Shown piece after piece: positions 34,416 to 47,042 of a stretch of 64,000 nucleotides of DNA. Numbering within the stretch: position 1 is the first letter of the stretch; the number at the start of each line of letters is the position of its first letter. The position numbers were made by a program, and so were the translations under genes. The stretch lies in assembly GCA_010405405.1 (NCBI GenBank), contig MU004232.1, forward strand, positions 2,127,481 to 2,191,480, in the 5' to 3' direction. The notes beneath the pieces are model-generated. The model saw only the letters and a list, made by a program, of their open reading frames with translations. It searched no databases and was not told where the DNA came from. The stretch comes from Microthyrium microscopicum (taxonomy: Eukaryota; Ascomycota; Dothideomycetes; Microthyriales; Microthyriaceae).

Positions 34416-36645
34416 ATGGGGGAGCAACCTTCCAAAATGCCACCTCCAAATTTTGACCCGACGAATCCTCAAATTCCAGGAGTCAGCAGTACCTATTCGG
34501 CCTTGGATTTGGATGATGCTACAGTCACTGAAGGATTGCGATCGATATTAAAAGGTTCCACTCTTGAGACGGTCTCGGAACAACGAGATGTACGCATAGG
34601 AATAGGTGCTGTGAGCTCCATGCTTGCAATCTATGTCATATTTCGAATATGGAGAGATAGTTGGAGAGCCTCTCAACTGGCTCCGCAACAACCCAAAACA
34701 GGGTGAGTCGTTCTATTACTGTATATTGATGCAAATGCTGACTCGAATCAGGCGGTTTGCATATCTATGGGAAATACATCCCGCCGAGACCTTTCCATTA
34801 ATCCTAGGCTTTGCAATTCTTGGTTCTAGCCTGACGATGATTATAATTGAAGCTGGAGCTCTGAGTACGATTGCAGTAGAGAATTGTAAGGACACAGGAA
34901 TCATTGGAGTTCCAAGTAAGAAATAAAACCTACCAAGTTATGTATGAGCTAGACTGACTGATATTAGTTGTTCTTACCTTTGCATTCCTTCACTTCGTTT
35001 TTGGCCTAGAAACTACGATTCGTTACCTACGCCGGAATACACCAATCAGCCAGCGGTACAGATTCAGTATTCCGGTCAACCTCGCTGCATTTGGTGTTTT
35101 GGAACTAATCACCTTGATTGTGGCGAAAGAAGTTGGTGACGATGCCGACAAATGCTTTGGTAACATAGTCACTCGCGCAGCTTCCTTGGATCTCAATCGG
35201 GGTATCATTGGAGTTCTCGGTATTGTCATGATCTCATTATTGACCATGGCTACAATCATCGCTCTACAATTGCTTCGGACCATTCACTTGGATCCAGCGG
35301 AACGAATTGCTGGAAGTCGCATGGTTTACTATCTCGTAGCAACTACTGTTCTCGAGGTAAGTCACTCCATTCAAATTCTTGTTATACGATACTAATGTAA
35401 TAGGCTTTCATCATTCCATTCTTCGTTCAAGATTATCTCGGAACCCTCGATGATGACTTTACATCTGCGACTATTGCAGAATACGTCTTGTTTTCATCAG
35501 GAGCAGTGCTCACTTTCTTGCATCTATTTTTACGAGCAAATGCGGCCATGACTGCTATTAAAGCAAGAGAGACGACATGGCACACCCCAAGACGCTTAAG
35601 ATTCTGGGGACCAAATGATCTGGAGGTCATGAACATAAGTCCGCCTCTCAATCTCGTCAATCCATCCTTTCGACCCGACGAAAAGATTGACGAACTGTGC
35701 CACAAAACCCAAAGAGGAAGTCCTCCAACTCCCAAAACACCACTTACAAACTTCTCTTATCCCCAAAAATCTCTCTTATCGAAATCCTCAAGTCTAAAGC
35801 TTCGACGCATTGACACAGAGAATGACCTTCCTCCACTTCCTCCTACACCTATTTCTCAACAGTCATCACCTGTCGCACAGATGAAATCACCTGTCGCGCA
35901 AATAAGATCGCCGAGCTCTCAAATCAACTCTAACCATGCAAGAAAAAAGAGCTATGTTCTTTTCCCTGGCGAGGATGACATAAAACTCCCAGCTACAGTA
36001 TATAGTCCTCCAAGCCTGACAAGCCGTACGAACCCTTTTCGACCTGTTCTTAAGGTCCAAACTGGACCACAAACGCAACCAATACAAGGCCCTTTCACAG
36101 CGCCATCAGGAATATTGGGTGGTCCTTTGACCGCGCCATCGGTGACTGATATCAGACAAGCTACGTTAGAAGCCAATGGAGGCCTGCAACCACCTGGCGC
36201 TCCTTGGATGCTCCATCGAAGAGGAAGCAGCACAGATAGCACAGCAACAGTCCAAATAGGAATCAGACTATCAAACGCCGGAAGTGGGGTTTTCCAAAGA
36301 TCGCAAAGCTTTCTTCCTCTACCCAGAATGGGCGAAATGCCCGAGAGTCGACCTGGCTCGAGACTACGAAACCCATTCGACAATGATTTCTCAAATGGCT
36401 TCCAAGCCCAGGTCCGCGATGCAACAGGCCGTGATCTTAACTCTTTCCAATGGATTGACACACCTAGCGACGAATCACCACCAGCTGTGGATAACGGTCT
36501 GCTTCTTCTTCAGCCCACCACTTATACACCGCCGCTCGCTGCAGCCCGAAGGCGACCAGCGTTGGTTCAAGGCTCCATTATAACATCAACTTCCGCATCA
36601 TTTGGGAACACTGCTCCAGAGACGGAATCGCGAGATCGTCGTTAG
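34416..36645 (+). CDS. seven-TM membrane protein with long disordered tail, receptor-like topology
   Basis: Four exons (34416-34702, 34752-34915, 34968-35356, 35404-36645) give 693 residues. I count seven hydrophobic segments: about 62-79, 110-131, 151-168, 182-202, 226-250, 266-288 and 297-318. The 60-residue N-terminus is polar. The C-terminal 370 residues are rich in Pro, Ser and Arg, with repeated short SPVAQ(M/I)(K/R)SP-type motifs and no hydrophobic segment, so probably cytosolic. The topology resembles fungal GPCR-like proteins, but no family signature (no CFEM, no rhodopsin retinal lysine context) is seen. Function is unknown; it may be a plasma-membrane sensor. Confidence 0.8.
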
Positions 36646-37712
36646 CTTTATACACTGCTCTTTTTTACCTCTGCCATATACTCCGTCCCATTATGGAACT
36701 CGTAAATGTAAATATAAAATGCTTGATATTTGGAAAAGAGATGCTACAGCCATTTGGCCAGCATGAAGGATTTGCCGCATGGTTTACGGAAAGATGGGAC
36801 CACGCATTGCCCATCATGTATTTTCAGCCTTGCTCAGACCAGCAGTCTCGTTTTATATCTGACATCTATACCAAAACTACTACAGTCTATTCAACTGCCA
36901 CACTCTGCCCATTATTACCGAATCTAGCCTGAAACAAAATCTCAGCATATCTGCTCCATAAATCTAAATCATTGCATACAAGATACAATCCTCTCTCGCC
37001 CGCAATTGCCTACCAGGTCCATAATTTCTCGCGCGAGACTACGGAGCCTTTCCCCGCGAAGCTTGAGCTCCACCCCGGTCAACAGAACTGCTTGTCTGGC
37101 ATGTCATGAAGAGCCATTCAATGCTTCTGTATCGCACAACCTTTGGCATCAATGATCTAGGATCGTCTGACAATGGATGTCGATCAGGCTGGGCAATTCC
37201 ACCGCCCTTGTTAACTTTCCCATGCAGCTCCGGACAGAGGCTGCTGCGACATGATGTCGTACGCAAGCGGGGCATAAGGCGAAAATGCTGGGTTTGAATG
37301 ACCCGTTCCACCGAATGGTAGGCTTCTAGAAAACCGTTATTGGGCGACCTGTGATTATGGTGTTTACGTTAGAGGAGGGGTTGGTTGTTAGTTTCATTGG
37401 TATTTAAGTTGGCTTGGTCCCGGTTCTTGGAGCTTTTTGGACTGTTGTGATTGATATACTCATTGTCGAAGCATAGTAGTCTTAGAGTCAGTATATTTCT
37501 TTACATATGTTGATGATGGGAGTAATATATACTAATGTACTGCGATAGTATACTTATTGCCAATCATCACTTCCTATACAATATCATCTCATTGTAATCA
37601 TCCTTCGATCTACTGCGCATAGTACGGTTCCGGCATCACACAGCTGATATCAACACCAACTTTGCCCGAGACATATTCTCATCTCTCTATAACGTTCGAC
37701 TAATCAGACAAA
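36646..37712. other. intergenic, promoter of formate dehydrogenase
   Basis: No gene is supported. The last 150 bp are CT/CA-rich leader-like sequence. Confidence 0.45.
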
Positions 37713-39149
37713 ATGGTATTTCTCTCTCGTTCCCTTCCCCGCGCTTCATCAGCCTTGTTCCGCAAACCAACACAATGCCACCCTATTCGACATACTGCAT
37801 ATCGATCACTAACAGCAACCTCTCGCAAACAGGGAAAAGTACTTCTTGTCCTCTACGACGTAAGTCTCTCCATCAAACTCATCTTAATCTCATCTAACTC
37901 TCGTCAGGGCGGCGAACATGCCGACCAACAACCCCTCCTGCTCGGAACAACAGAGCGTGAACTAGGTCTCCGTCAATGGATCGAGTCCCAAGGCCACACC
38001 CTCGTCACGACCTCCGACAAAGAAGGCGAAAACTCCAAGTTCGACCAAGAACTCGTTGACGCAGAAGTCATCATCACCACCCCGTAACTCACCTCCGCCC
38101 TTTCCCAGGCGTTCCTCTCCCCTTCTAACATCTCCCCCAGTTTCCACCCAGGCTATCTAACAGCCGAACGTCTCGCCAAAGCCAAAAAGCTCAAACTCGC
38201 CGTAACAGCCGGCATCGGCTCCGACCACGTCGACTTGAACGCTGCCAACACGACCAACGGCGGCGTAACCGTCGCGGAAGTGACCGGCTCGAATGTTGTG
38301 TCCGTGGCAGAACATGTGGTGATGACGATATTATTGCTGGTGAGAAATTTTGTGCCGGCGCATGAACAGATTGAACGCGGGGATTGGAATGTTGCTGCGG
38401 TGGCGAAGAATGAGTTTGATTTGGAGAATAAGGTTGTGGGCACTGTGTAAGTGATTCTGTTTGACGAGGGGATGTGATGGAATGGTGAGGATGATGGCTA
38501 ATGTGGTACAGGGCCGTGGGACGAATTGGTGAGAGGGTGCTGAGACGGTTGAGGGCGTTTGATTGCAAGGAGTTGCTATACTTTGACTATCAGCCGCTCA
38601 GTGCGGAGGTTGAGAAGGAGATTGGATGCCGTAGAGTCGATACGCTCGAGGAGATGTTGGGACAATGTGATGGTAAGTCAGCCCGCCCCGACCTATTAAC
38701 CATATGCTGACAATACGCTTTCAGTCGTGACCATCAACTGCCCACTCCACGAGAAGACGAAAGGTCTCTTCAACAAAGAACTCATCAGCAAAATGAAGCC
38801 CGGCGCCTGGCTAGTCAACACCGCCCGCGGTGCCATCGTCGTCAAAGAAGATGTCGCCGAAGCGCTCAAATCAGGCCATCTCCGCGGCTACGGCGGCGAT
38901 GTCTGGTTCCCGCAGCCAGCACCAAAAGACCATCCATTACGCACTGCCAAGAACCCATGGGGAGGCGGAAATGCCATGGTGCCGCATATGTCTGGTACCA
39001 GTCTTGATGCGCAGAAGCGGTATGCGGATGGCACAAAAGCTATTCTCGATAGCTACTTCTCTGGCCGTGAAGATTACAGGTTGGAAGATTTGATCGTGCA
39101 CAAGGGCGACTATGCAACCAAAGCATACGGTGAGCGTGCAAAGAAATAA
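37713..39149 (+). CDS. NAD-dependent formate dehydrogenase
   Basis: Five exons (37713-37859, 37908-38083, 38141-38446, 38512-38672, 38725-39149) join in frame to 404 residues. The first 40 residues are basic and Ser/Arg-rich ([19 protein letters not shown]), a likely mitochondrial presequence. The D-2-hydroxyacid dehydrogenase fold shows [14 protein letters not shown] and [11 protein letters not shown] in the substrate domain, the cofactor loop [13 protein letters not shown], the acidic end [15 protein letters not shown], and catalytic His in [12 protein letters not shown]. Known reaction: formate plus NAD to CO2 plus NADH. The enzyme detoxifies formate released in metabolism of methoxylated or one-carbon compounds. 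Confidence 0.95.
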
Positions 39150-39354
39150 GTATGATAGGTAATAATATGGTATGGATGAGTATATCAAAAGGATAACATA
39201 TACCATGGGCAACCAGTGCCAACCTTAACACGAATGGGGAATTTATCAAAGCAACCTTGCTGTATCAACGAGAATCTCAATCGCTTCGCTTCCAAAAACC
39301 CAAGTGACCAAAATGAAATGCCGTGTCGTAATATCGCCCATACACACCATCTAA

Positions 39355-39886
39355 TTATCTCGGCCTCTCAACATGATCATCCCTCTCTTCATCGCTAGAA
39401 TCCCGAAACCCTTCCTCCAAATCCCGACTTAATCTCGGCCGTTCCTCACCCATCCCTAATCCCTCCCTTAGCCCTCCACGTCTCCGATCAATGCCATCCC
39501 AAACCGCCTCCTCCAATTCCTCATCCTGACTCGCTAAATCATCACCAACCTCACTGCCGCCGGGACTATCTACGCGCCCTCGTCGAGGTCTCAGCCACCG
39601 CTCCGCAAACCGGAAGTTAGGCGAGAGAAAAGTTGGTAAGATGGAGGAAAGAGCGTCTCTCGCACGTGTAGCTATACTGGGTGTTGAAGAGGCGGATTGG
39701 AGAGGTAGGTATTGGGAGTAGCGGGCGATATGTCGGCGGTAGAGGGGAAGGACGGCAAAAAAGAGAACGCAGTATATCAGGGCGGATATAAGTAAAGGGA
39801 CTAGGAGAGCCTGGATATGTGGTTAGAGGGGTTTGGAGAGGGAGGGAGGTGGTGGTATTTACTTTGACAAAGGAGAGGAATGCCAT
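39355..39886 (-). CDS. small single-TM protein with acidic tail, function unknown
   Basis: A 24-nt first exon (39886-39863, MAFLSFVK) is joined across a 52-bp GT-AG intron to exon 39810-39355, giving 159 residues. The join creates one strong transmembrane helix (about residues 9-32, ALLVPLLISALIYCVLFFAVLPLY), followed by a basic stop-transfer (RRHIARY), a Ser-rich part and a highly charged Glu/Arg-rich tail (SQDEELEEAVWDG, SSDEERDDHVERPR). The composition and clean splice strongly suggest a real gene, although no long ATG frame marks it. The family is not recognised. It is convergent with formate dehydrogenase, 205 bp away. Confidence 0.75.
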
Positions 39887-40946
39887 GGCAAGCAAGTGTT
39901 GGTTATGATCTTGTAGGGGTGGGATGCATTGTATTTGTTGTATGGAGCCCGGGATGTAGTGGGCTTTGAGGGTGATGAGGTGAGGCGATTGCTTGTTTGG
40001 TGATGATATGCAACAACGAGTTTGGAGTAGTTGGTATTTTGTCAGGCTGGTATAGCTCTTGTCAGACTGATCATGGTGTTGAGTTTGTATGAGAGGCCTC
40101 AGCAGGGGAGGCACGGCACAGCATATGACGGAAATAGACTAGCGTTGAGCATGCACAAACTTAGTCAGATACACTAATCTGTTTATGATCGTAGCGTGGA
40201 ATCAGCAGCCAGCCAATGTTAGCTGATGGACGATAATTGGCGGAACAGCGACGACAATGCGAGCGAATTGGGAGTAATTCAACGATCAACTTCTTCTCTC
40301 GACTTCTTTTTGACAGAGTTGACCCTGAATCCTCGACGTGGCGTTTCTTCTTCTTCTTTCAAATCGATCGTAAACCGCCGTTCATCTGGTCGCTAAGTTT
40401 GCGGAGAGACCGTGATGCTAAGCGTTATGGTATGGAGGATGCAAGTTGCATGAATGCCCTCCTGTTCCTAAACTGTAAACCTCCTAGTTCCTACAGGTAC
40501 TTCCTACCCACCACCAACTCACCCTACTACTCCCGTTCAACACCACTTCCCTCCCTGGGGCCTGCGCTGCTGCACCTCGACTCAAGACACTCCAGCTCTT
40601 ATCCTTCTTTATCACGTCTGACCTTCTGCATACCTATCTCCCTTTCGTCTCAACTTCTCTCTTTACATCCATACACTCCTTTACTCCTAATCCCTTTTCT
40701 CCGCTCAACAGTCTCACCAAAGTCACCACCACGCGCGCCGAGCCCTCGCATACCTCCACTCCCTTTCTTACACCCGCCATACTCCTCAAGCCTGCCAAGT
40801 CCAAGATCAATGCACTGTCGACCCAGACACGAGCCCCTCTCTCCTTCCTTTCATAATCTCGTATCTCATCTTCTACATCAAAGCAACGCCACATTGAAGA
40901 CATCCCTGCGCGTCTCCTCTTCACCTAGCTAATCCTGCTCCCAAGC
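39887..40946. promoter_or_regulatory. promoter and long pyrimidine-rich leader of the formin gene
   Basis: The stretch 40490-40940 is strongly CT-rich. It contains a long open frame that has no ATG start and the biased composition of a leader, so it is read as 5' UTR or promoter rather than a gene. Confidence 0.45.
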
Positions 40947-43900
40947 ATGGTTAGCCAGGATGCCAAATCGAGGCAGTCCTCTGCCGGTAAAAACATGTTC
41001 GGCTTCAAGCGCAGCAAAGAAAAGACAACCTACGATGATATACAAACAGATCTAGGCGCTGTCCCCGGCGGCTCTCACATCTCCCAATACGGCTCACAGT
41101 CCTCGCGTCATTCTGGGAGAAGTACAAATCATGCAAGAAATTTGTCTGCCAATGAAGGGGCTAATGGCCTTGCTGTCAATGCGGGAATCATAACAGCCAT
41201 TCCGTATGATAGTGTCCAGGACGGGGCCATGCCACGAACCGTCGAATACTTGCCAAACGATGAAAGACCACATTCGAGACGAGATCCGCTACCACATCAC
41301 TTGAACAAGGGCGGCGGTGATTTCCATCAATACCCTTCTTTTGATCCCAACAAGATGGCTCCTCCCGCACCCCCAGCGCATGCCCGGCCACACAATGTTC
41401 TGAGAAAAAGTAACGCCAGTACAATGGGAGGTTCTCCATACAACAATACCCAGAGATATACCAACGCTACGAATGGTGGTGATCAATATGCGCCTAGGGG
41501 GTCTTTTGATCAAGCTAGCATTCACTCTACCGGTTCCGGCAGAACATCTGCCATGAATCATCATCCAAATCAATCACAAAGTACAATAGGTTCCGTGGAA
41601 CGAAATGGCAGTGATGTATGGCCTTCTGTGCCGTCGAATTCGGATCGTGATCGACGTGGAACTATGCATTCCACCATGAGCAGCAACTTTTTCCATCATA
41701 CGCCGGCACCGGAAGGCTTCGATTTACAACAACCGGAGGATGATCGCGTTGTGGAACAAATGTTCTTCGAATTGATGGACAAACGTGGTCATAAAAATCT
41801 TCCAGAGCAGGCTCAACGACAAATGATGGCATATCCAACTGAAAAGAAATGGCTTATGATTCACCAAGACAAACTCTTCGAATGGCAAAATAAAAAGAAG
41901 CGGATAACTCAGGTGGAAAGTGGTCAAGTCCCATTATCAGACAATCAAATATACCGCAGAGCGCATGAAGAAGGAAGCCCGGAATGGTATGTGAGGAAAG
42001 TTATGGACAATTCCATCACGGTCAAGGAGCTTCAAAATCTCATTGTCAGCCTTCGGACACAGCCAATTACTTGGGTCAAGGCATTTGTCGAAGCTCAAGG
42101 TCAAATTGCTCTCACTAATGTCTTGGGCAAAATCAATCGGAGACAACGACAGAGTAATGCTCCAGTCACAACCACCTCAACCCAGGAAAAGGATGCCGAG
42201 AAGGAGTACGATATTATCAAGTGTCTAAAGGCTCTTATGAACAACAAGTATGGCGCCGACAATGCCATGTTATATCCTCAAATTATCACTGCGCTTGCCG
42301 GATCACTACTTTCTTCCCGTATCGCTACCAGGAGATTGGTTTCGGAAATCCTCACCTTTTTGTGCTACTGGTCGGATGGCGCTGGCCATGAAAAAGTCCT
42401 CAATGCTTTGGATGTTTTGCGGGGAATGCAAGGTGAGAATGGGCGATTTGATGCTTGGATGCGCCTATTCGAGGTTACCATTGATGGCCGCGGAAAAATG
42501 GGCAGTCTTGTTGGAGCCAGCGACGAATACCGCACTGGTGGACTAGGCATGGAAAATATGCTCATGGAGTACGCTCAATCGACGATGATTTTGATCAACA
42601 TGATTGTAGACACTCCAAGAGATGTCAATGTCCGGGTTGGCATAAGAACGCAATTCACTAGTACTGGAATTAGGCGTATAATGACCAAGCTGGAGGCCCT
42701 TCAGTATGACCCCGTCGACAAACAAATAGAACAGTACGAGTCGAACGAGGCCATCGATTACGAGGATTTGTTGGAACGCGACAGCGATAGTATCGAAGAT
42801 GGTCAAGAACTTCCCGTTCGAGACTTGTCAGATCCATTTCAAATTGTCGAGGCGATTCAAAAGAAAGTTGCTGATAGCGAAGCATACAATCCGTTTGTGT
42901 CTGCACTGCAGAACATGCTTCTCATGGTTCAGAATGACTCTGGCGATTCTCTACGATCCTACAAATTAGCAGATTCCATGCTCAATTATGTTGCCATGGA
43001 CCGCCGTTTACCGGATATGGAGTTGAAACAGGCTCTTAACTTTACGGTTCAGAACCTGCTAGACAAACTGTACACCGATTCCGAAGCTCGACAAGCCTCT
43101 GAGGATGCCGTCGCTGCTAGGCAAATTGCCGATGCTGCCATTTCTGAGCGTGATGAAGTTCGCTCGCAGGTTGCAATGGGCGCCGATGGACTGGTTGCCA
43201 AACTTCAAAAGCAACTGGCTGAACAACAAGCGATTATTGATCTTCGTAGCCGGCAAGTCGATGCTCTTAAGGCTGATATAGCCGAACAGCAACGCCTGCG
43301 TGCACAAGAACTTCAACGTAATGAACTCGAGACTCGAGAGCTATATCTCATGCTGAAGGACGCACAACAAGCCGCGGCATCATTAGCAAAGAACACGAAG
43401 CCAGATGGCACACCTGTCGCCGATCCAATTCAAATGCAGGGTATTCTCGATCGCCAGAAGCTGATGGAGAGACTCGAAATGCAATTGGAGCGCGCGAAAA
43501 CGAGAGCCAAGTTGGAAGGCAAGGCCTGGCAACAAGTTTCGCCCTCGGATAGGCTTAGAGAACTTCGTGAGAAGATGGATGGCGATTTGGATGATCGCGA
43601 GGAAGAACTTCGAAAGTTTGAGGCTATGCATGATGGTAACTTCCTTTCGTCTCGAGTGTCCCGCGGTGGAGCAGCAAGAATACCGAGAAAAGCCGTTCCT
43701 AGCTCATTGGCCAATGAGCTTGAGATGCAAGTAGAAGAGGATGAGGATGACACCGTGTACGAGCAAGCTCGTCTCATAGATGTCGGCGGTCGACCGAAGC
43801 TGCCAACTGGCCTGTTGTCGCAGATAGAATCCAAGCGACAACAAGACGGTGGTAGCGACGAGGAGAGTGTAGAAGCCGATGGCGTTACCACAGGTACAAC

Positions 43901-46260
43901 CCATCCAAGTATGGATGCCGATGCTCCACAAACTCCTGCAGATGACAAGACTCCTATCGCTGGTGGAAAGGCACTTCCTGGCTTTACATCTAATGCTCCC
44001 CCTCCCCCTCCACCACCTCCACCCTCGAATTTGGATAGTACCACTGCTCTCCCTGGATTCTCCTCTGGCGCTCCTCCTCCACCTCCACCACCTCCAGGTG
44101 GTTTACCTGGATTCCGATCTGGTGGCCCCCCGCCTCCGCCGCCTCCACCTCCCGGCCGAGGTGGTCCTCCTCCTCCTCCAGCACCGCCTCTTCCAGGTGC
44201 TCTACGGGGACCAGGTGGCTTTTTGCCTCGAGCCATGCCCGGATTACCCACTACAGTACCAGCTCTCGGGGTCGCAAGGCCAAAGAAGAAGCTCAAGGCT
44301 CTTCATTGGGAAAAGGTCGATGCTCCATCTGTCACTGTCTGGGGATCTAGTGGTCTATCACTCGATGGACGAGAAGAGAAATATCGCGAGTTGTCCAGAA
44401 AGGGTGTCCTTGATGAGATTGAACGCCTCTTCTTGGCCAAAGAGATCAAGAAGCTTGGTGGTGGAGTCAAAAAGGACGACAAGAAATCGATCATCTCCAG
44501 CGATTTGTCCAAGACATGGCGTAAGTCTTTCTTCAGCGTAAATGGAGTACTGCTAACCAGTTCCAGAAATTTCCTTGGCCAAATTCTCTCAACGGTCCGT
44601 GGAAGACATTGTTGCAATGGTTCTGCATTGCGACGATGAAGTCCTTGATAATCCTGTTGTTATGGACTTTCTACAGCGCGATGATCTGTGTAATATCCCA
44701 GAGAATGTTGCGAAACAGATGGCTCCATACAGCAAAGACTGGACTGGTCCCAAGGCCTTGACGTCAGCTCGGGAACAGGATCCATCAGAGCTGACTCGTC
44801 AAGACCAACTGTACCTGTACACTGCTTATGAGCTTCATCACTATTGGAAAGCAAGAATGCGAGCTCTCTCTCTAACCCGAAGCTTCGAACCAGACTACGA
44901 CGAGCTCTCTGCCAAACTCAAAGACATTGTTATAGCATCAAATGCGCTCCGCGACTCGACCTCGTTCATGAATCTTCTTGGCAATATCCTACTGATAGGA
45001 AATTTTATGAACGATGTTAATAAGCAAGCAACCGGCTTCAAGATAACATCTCTAAGCCGACTTAGCATGGTGAAGGACGGTAACAACGAAAACAGCCTTC
45101 TCGATGTCCTTGAACGATCTATTCGTCAGAAATGGCCAGAGTGGGAAATATTCCTTGAAGACCTCGCTGGTGTCGTCACTATCCAAAAGATCAATGTCGA
45201 TCAACTCATTCAAGACTCTAAGCGCTACATTGACAATATCACCAACGTCCAGGCAAGTCTCGACTCTGGCAGCCTGAGTGATCCCAAGAAGTTCCACCCC
45301 GAGGATCGCGCCACTCTCGTCGCCCAACGTAGCATGAAAGATGCCCGCCGTAAGGCCGAGCAGCTACAAATCTACCTCGAAGAAACAACAAGCACATATG
45401 CCGACATCATAGCATTCTTCGGCGAAGACCCAACTGACGAAAATGCTCGCCGCAACTTCTTCGCCGCCTTTGCTGACTTTGTGCGCGAATGGAAGAAAGC
45501 ACGCGACAAGAACATGGGCGTCGAAGACACTCGTCGCCGTAACGAACAGAGCATGAAGCGCAAACAGACCGCCGTGGCCGCCGCCGCTGCTAACAGCAGT
45601 GCTAGCGACGTGCCCGGTAGCCCTGGCGCTTCCTCTGGTGCCATGGACGACTTGATCGCCAAACTACGCGCTGCTAAACCAGAGGCTCGCGACCAGCGTG
45701 ATCGTAGAAGACGGGCTAGGCTCCGTGAAAAACACGCTGTGCGCGTGGCGAGTGGGCAAAAGATGCCGGACCTCGCAGCACTCGTCAAGAGCCCTGGCGA
45801 GTCTGCTGTCACACCTGATGGCCTACTCAGTCCCACGAGCGAGATTAGCGAGAACGTTTCTGTGGCTGGAACTGACGATGCGGACGTCGAAATGTCAGAC
45901 GTTGATGTCGCTGACCGTGCGGCGGAATTACTCCAGGATATGGGTGGGCCGGATGAGGAAGAAGCCCCTAGCAAAGACGACGGTGGCGGGTTACGTGTGA
46001 GTCGCCGACGCGAGAATGCACTTGATGAGCGCGCGAAAAGACGGCAGCGGCGACAGCAGGCAAGAAGTGAGATATCAGTTGGTAGCGCCAGCACACGGGT
46101 CGAGGGCGAAGACGGCGACGAAGGTCTCGCGAGTCCAAGAAGTCCAAGGAAGAGTGCGGCGCTATTGACGCCTGCCAGTCCGGACAAGAAGATGGAGATG
46201 CCAGTGACGATAGTCAGCCCACCAAGTCCGGAAACCAGTCACGCAAAGGAGGAAGACTAA
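40947..46260 (+). CDS. diaphanous-related formin (SepA/Bni1-type)
   Basis: Two exons (40947-44520, 44567-46260) give 1,755 residues. Order of parts: a disordered Ser/Gln-rich N-terminus (1-260); a Rho-GTPase-binding domain (from about 265, EDDRVVEQMFFELMDKRG); the FH3 armadillo region (about 400-650); a coiled coil (about 720-900, QQAIIDLRSRQVDAL); the FH1 polyproline region (about 1017-1095, three blocks of 8-9 prolines, each preceded by PGF or GG); FH2 (about 1110-1505, RPKKKLKALHWEKVD, the NFMNDVNKQATGFKI-type core); and a C-terminal autoregulatory DAD (about 1550-1580, MDDLIAKLRAAKPE plus basic cluster). Known role: actin nucleation and elongation for polarised growth and septation, controlled by Rho/Cdc42. 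Two in-frame acceptors (44560 and 44566) are possible for the single intron. Confidence 0.95.
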
Positions 46261-47042
46261 ACCTCTTCTCGTTATTTTTGTGTTTGTATAACAGCAAGGT
46301 GTGTGCATGTTGTCGATTTTGCATTGCGTGCATCGCGGGTGGCACTACTCTAGAGACGAAACATCTATTCACATCTGGCTTTGCGCATACCTTTGTTTTC
46401 TGGCCGGTTCTTTTGAGGCCTTTTTTCTTGTTTATATTATAAACACGGGTGTTGCGAGGGAAGCCCGGGCATGGAAATGTGTTCATGGTTTGGAGTGCTT
46501 TTGGCGTTTTTTGGTCATTCTGCGGGTGGCAGACAGGCAGGTATGCAAAGCGTGGCGGTGTGTGTGCTGTTTTTATTCTCCCTTTTCTTTTCTCTCTTCC
46601 TAGGTTACTTGGGTATCATTTTAATGCGATCATTTGAGGCTCGATTGCGTATCCGTATTGGTTTTTATCTGAAGGTGGGAAAGCGCACAGATCGTGCATC
46701 GTATGGCCTTATCCGAGAGACAGAGAGTGCCCCTATCAATTTCCATGGCTTCCATCAAGATACGACACTTTCTGCCACGGAAAGCAATGAAAAAATAAAG
46801 CCCCTTTTGTTTACTAGCTATCATACGAACCAGCTCAGCGAAGCTACTGAGCATATACCAGTCATTTTGTCTAACAATTGAAGGTCCTACAAGTTTGGGG
46901 GCCAAATACATGCAAGTCATTCTGTCTTGCCGCTCGCTCCAACGTCACCATGCTGCCACAGCTTCGTGTTGAGTTTTGCCTACCTCATGATACAGCGTAG
47001 TATATACTTTGACGCTATCTAGGCCAGTCAGACTCGGAAGTG
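46261..47042. other. intergenic, nothing recognised
   Basis: This holds the formin 3' flank and the promoter of the F-box gene. Open stretches here have no domains. Confidence 0.45.

Noticed and set aside
40237-40932. 231-codon open stretch before the formin
   Set aside because: It begins with TTG, is very Ser/Pro-rich from CT-rich leader sequence and has no family resemblance.
43430-44296. 288-codon Gly-rich open stretch on the minus strand
   Set aside because: It is the complement of the formin FH1 polyproline tract and neighbouring coding sequence.
45372-46187. 271-codon Ser-rich open stretch on the minus strand
   Set aside because: It is antisense to the FH2 end and DAD of the formin and explained by codon bias on the coding strand.
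47040-47042. GTG one codon before the F-box gene ATG
   Set aside because: Nuclear genes rarely use GTG, and the ATG at 47043 is adjacent and sufficient.
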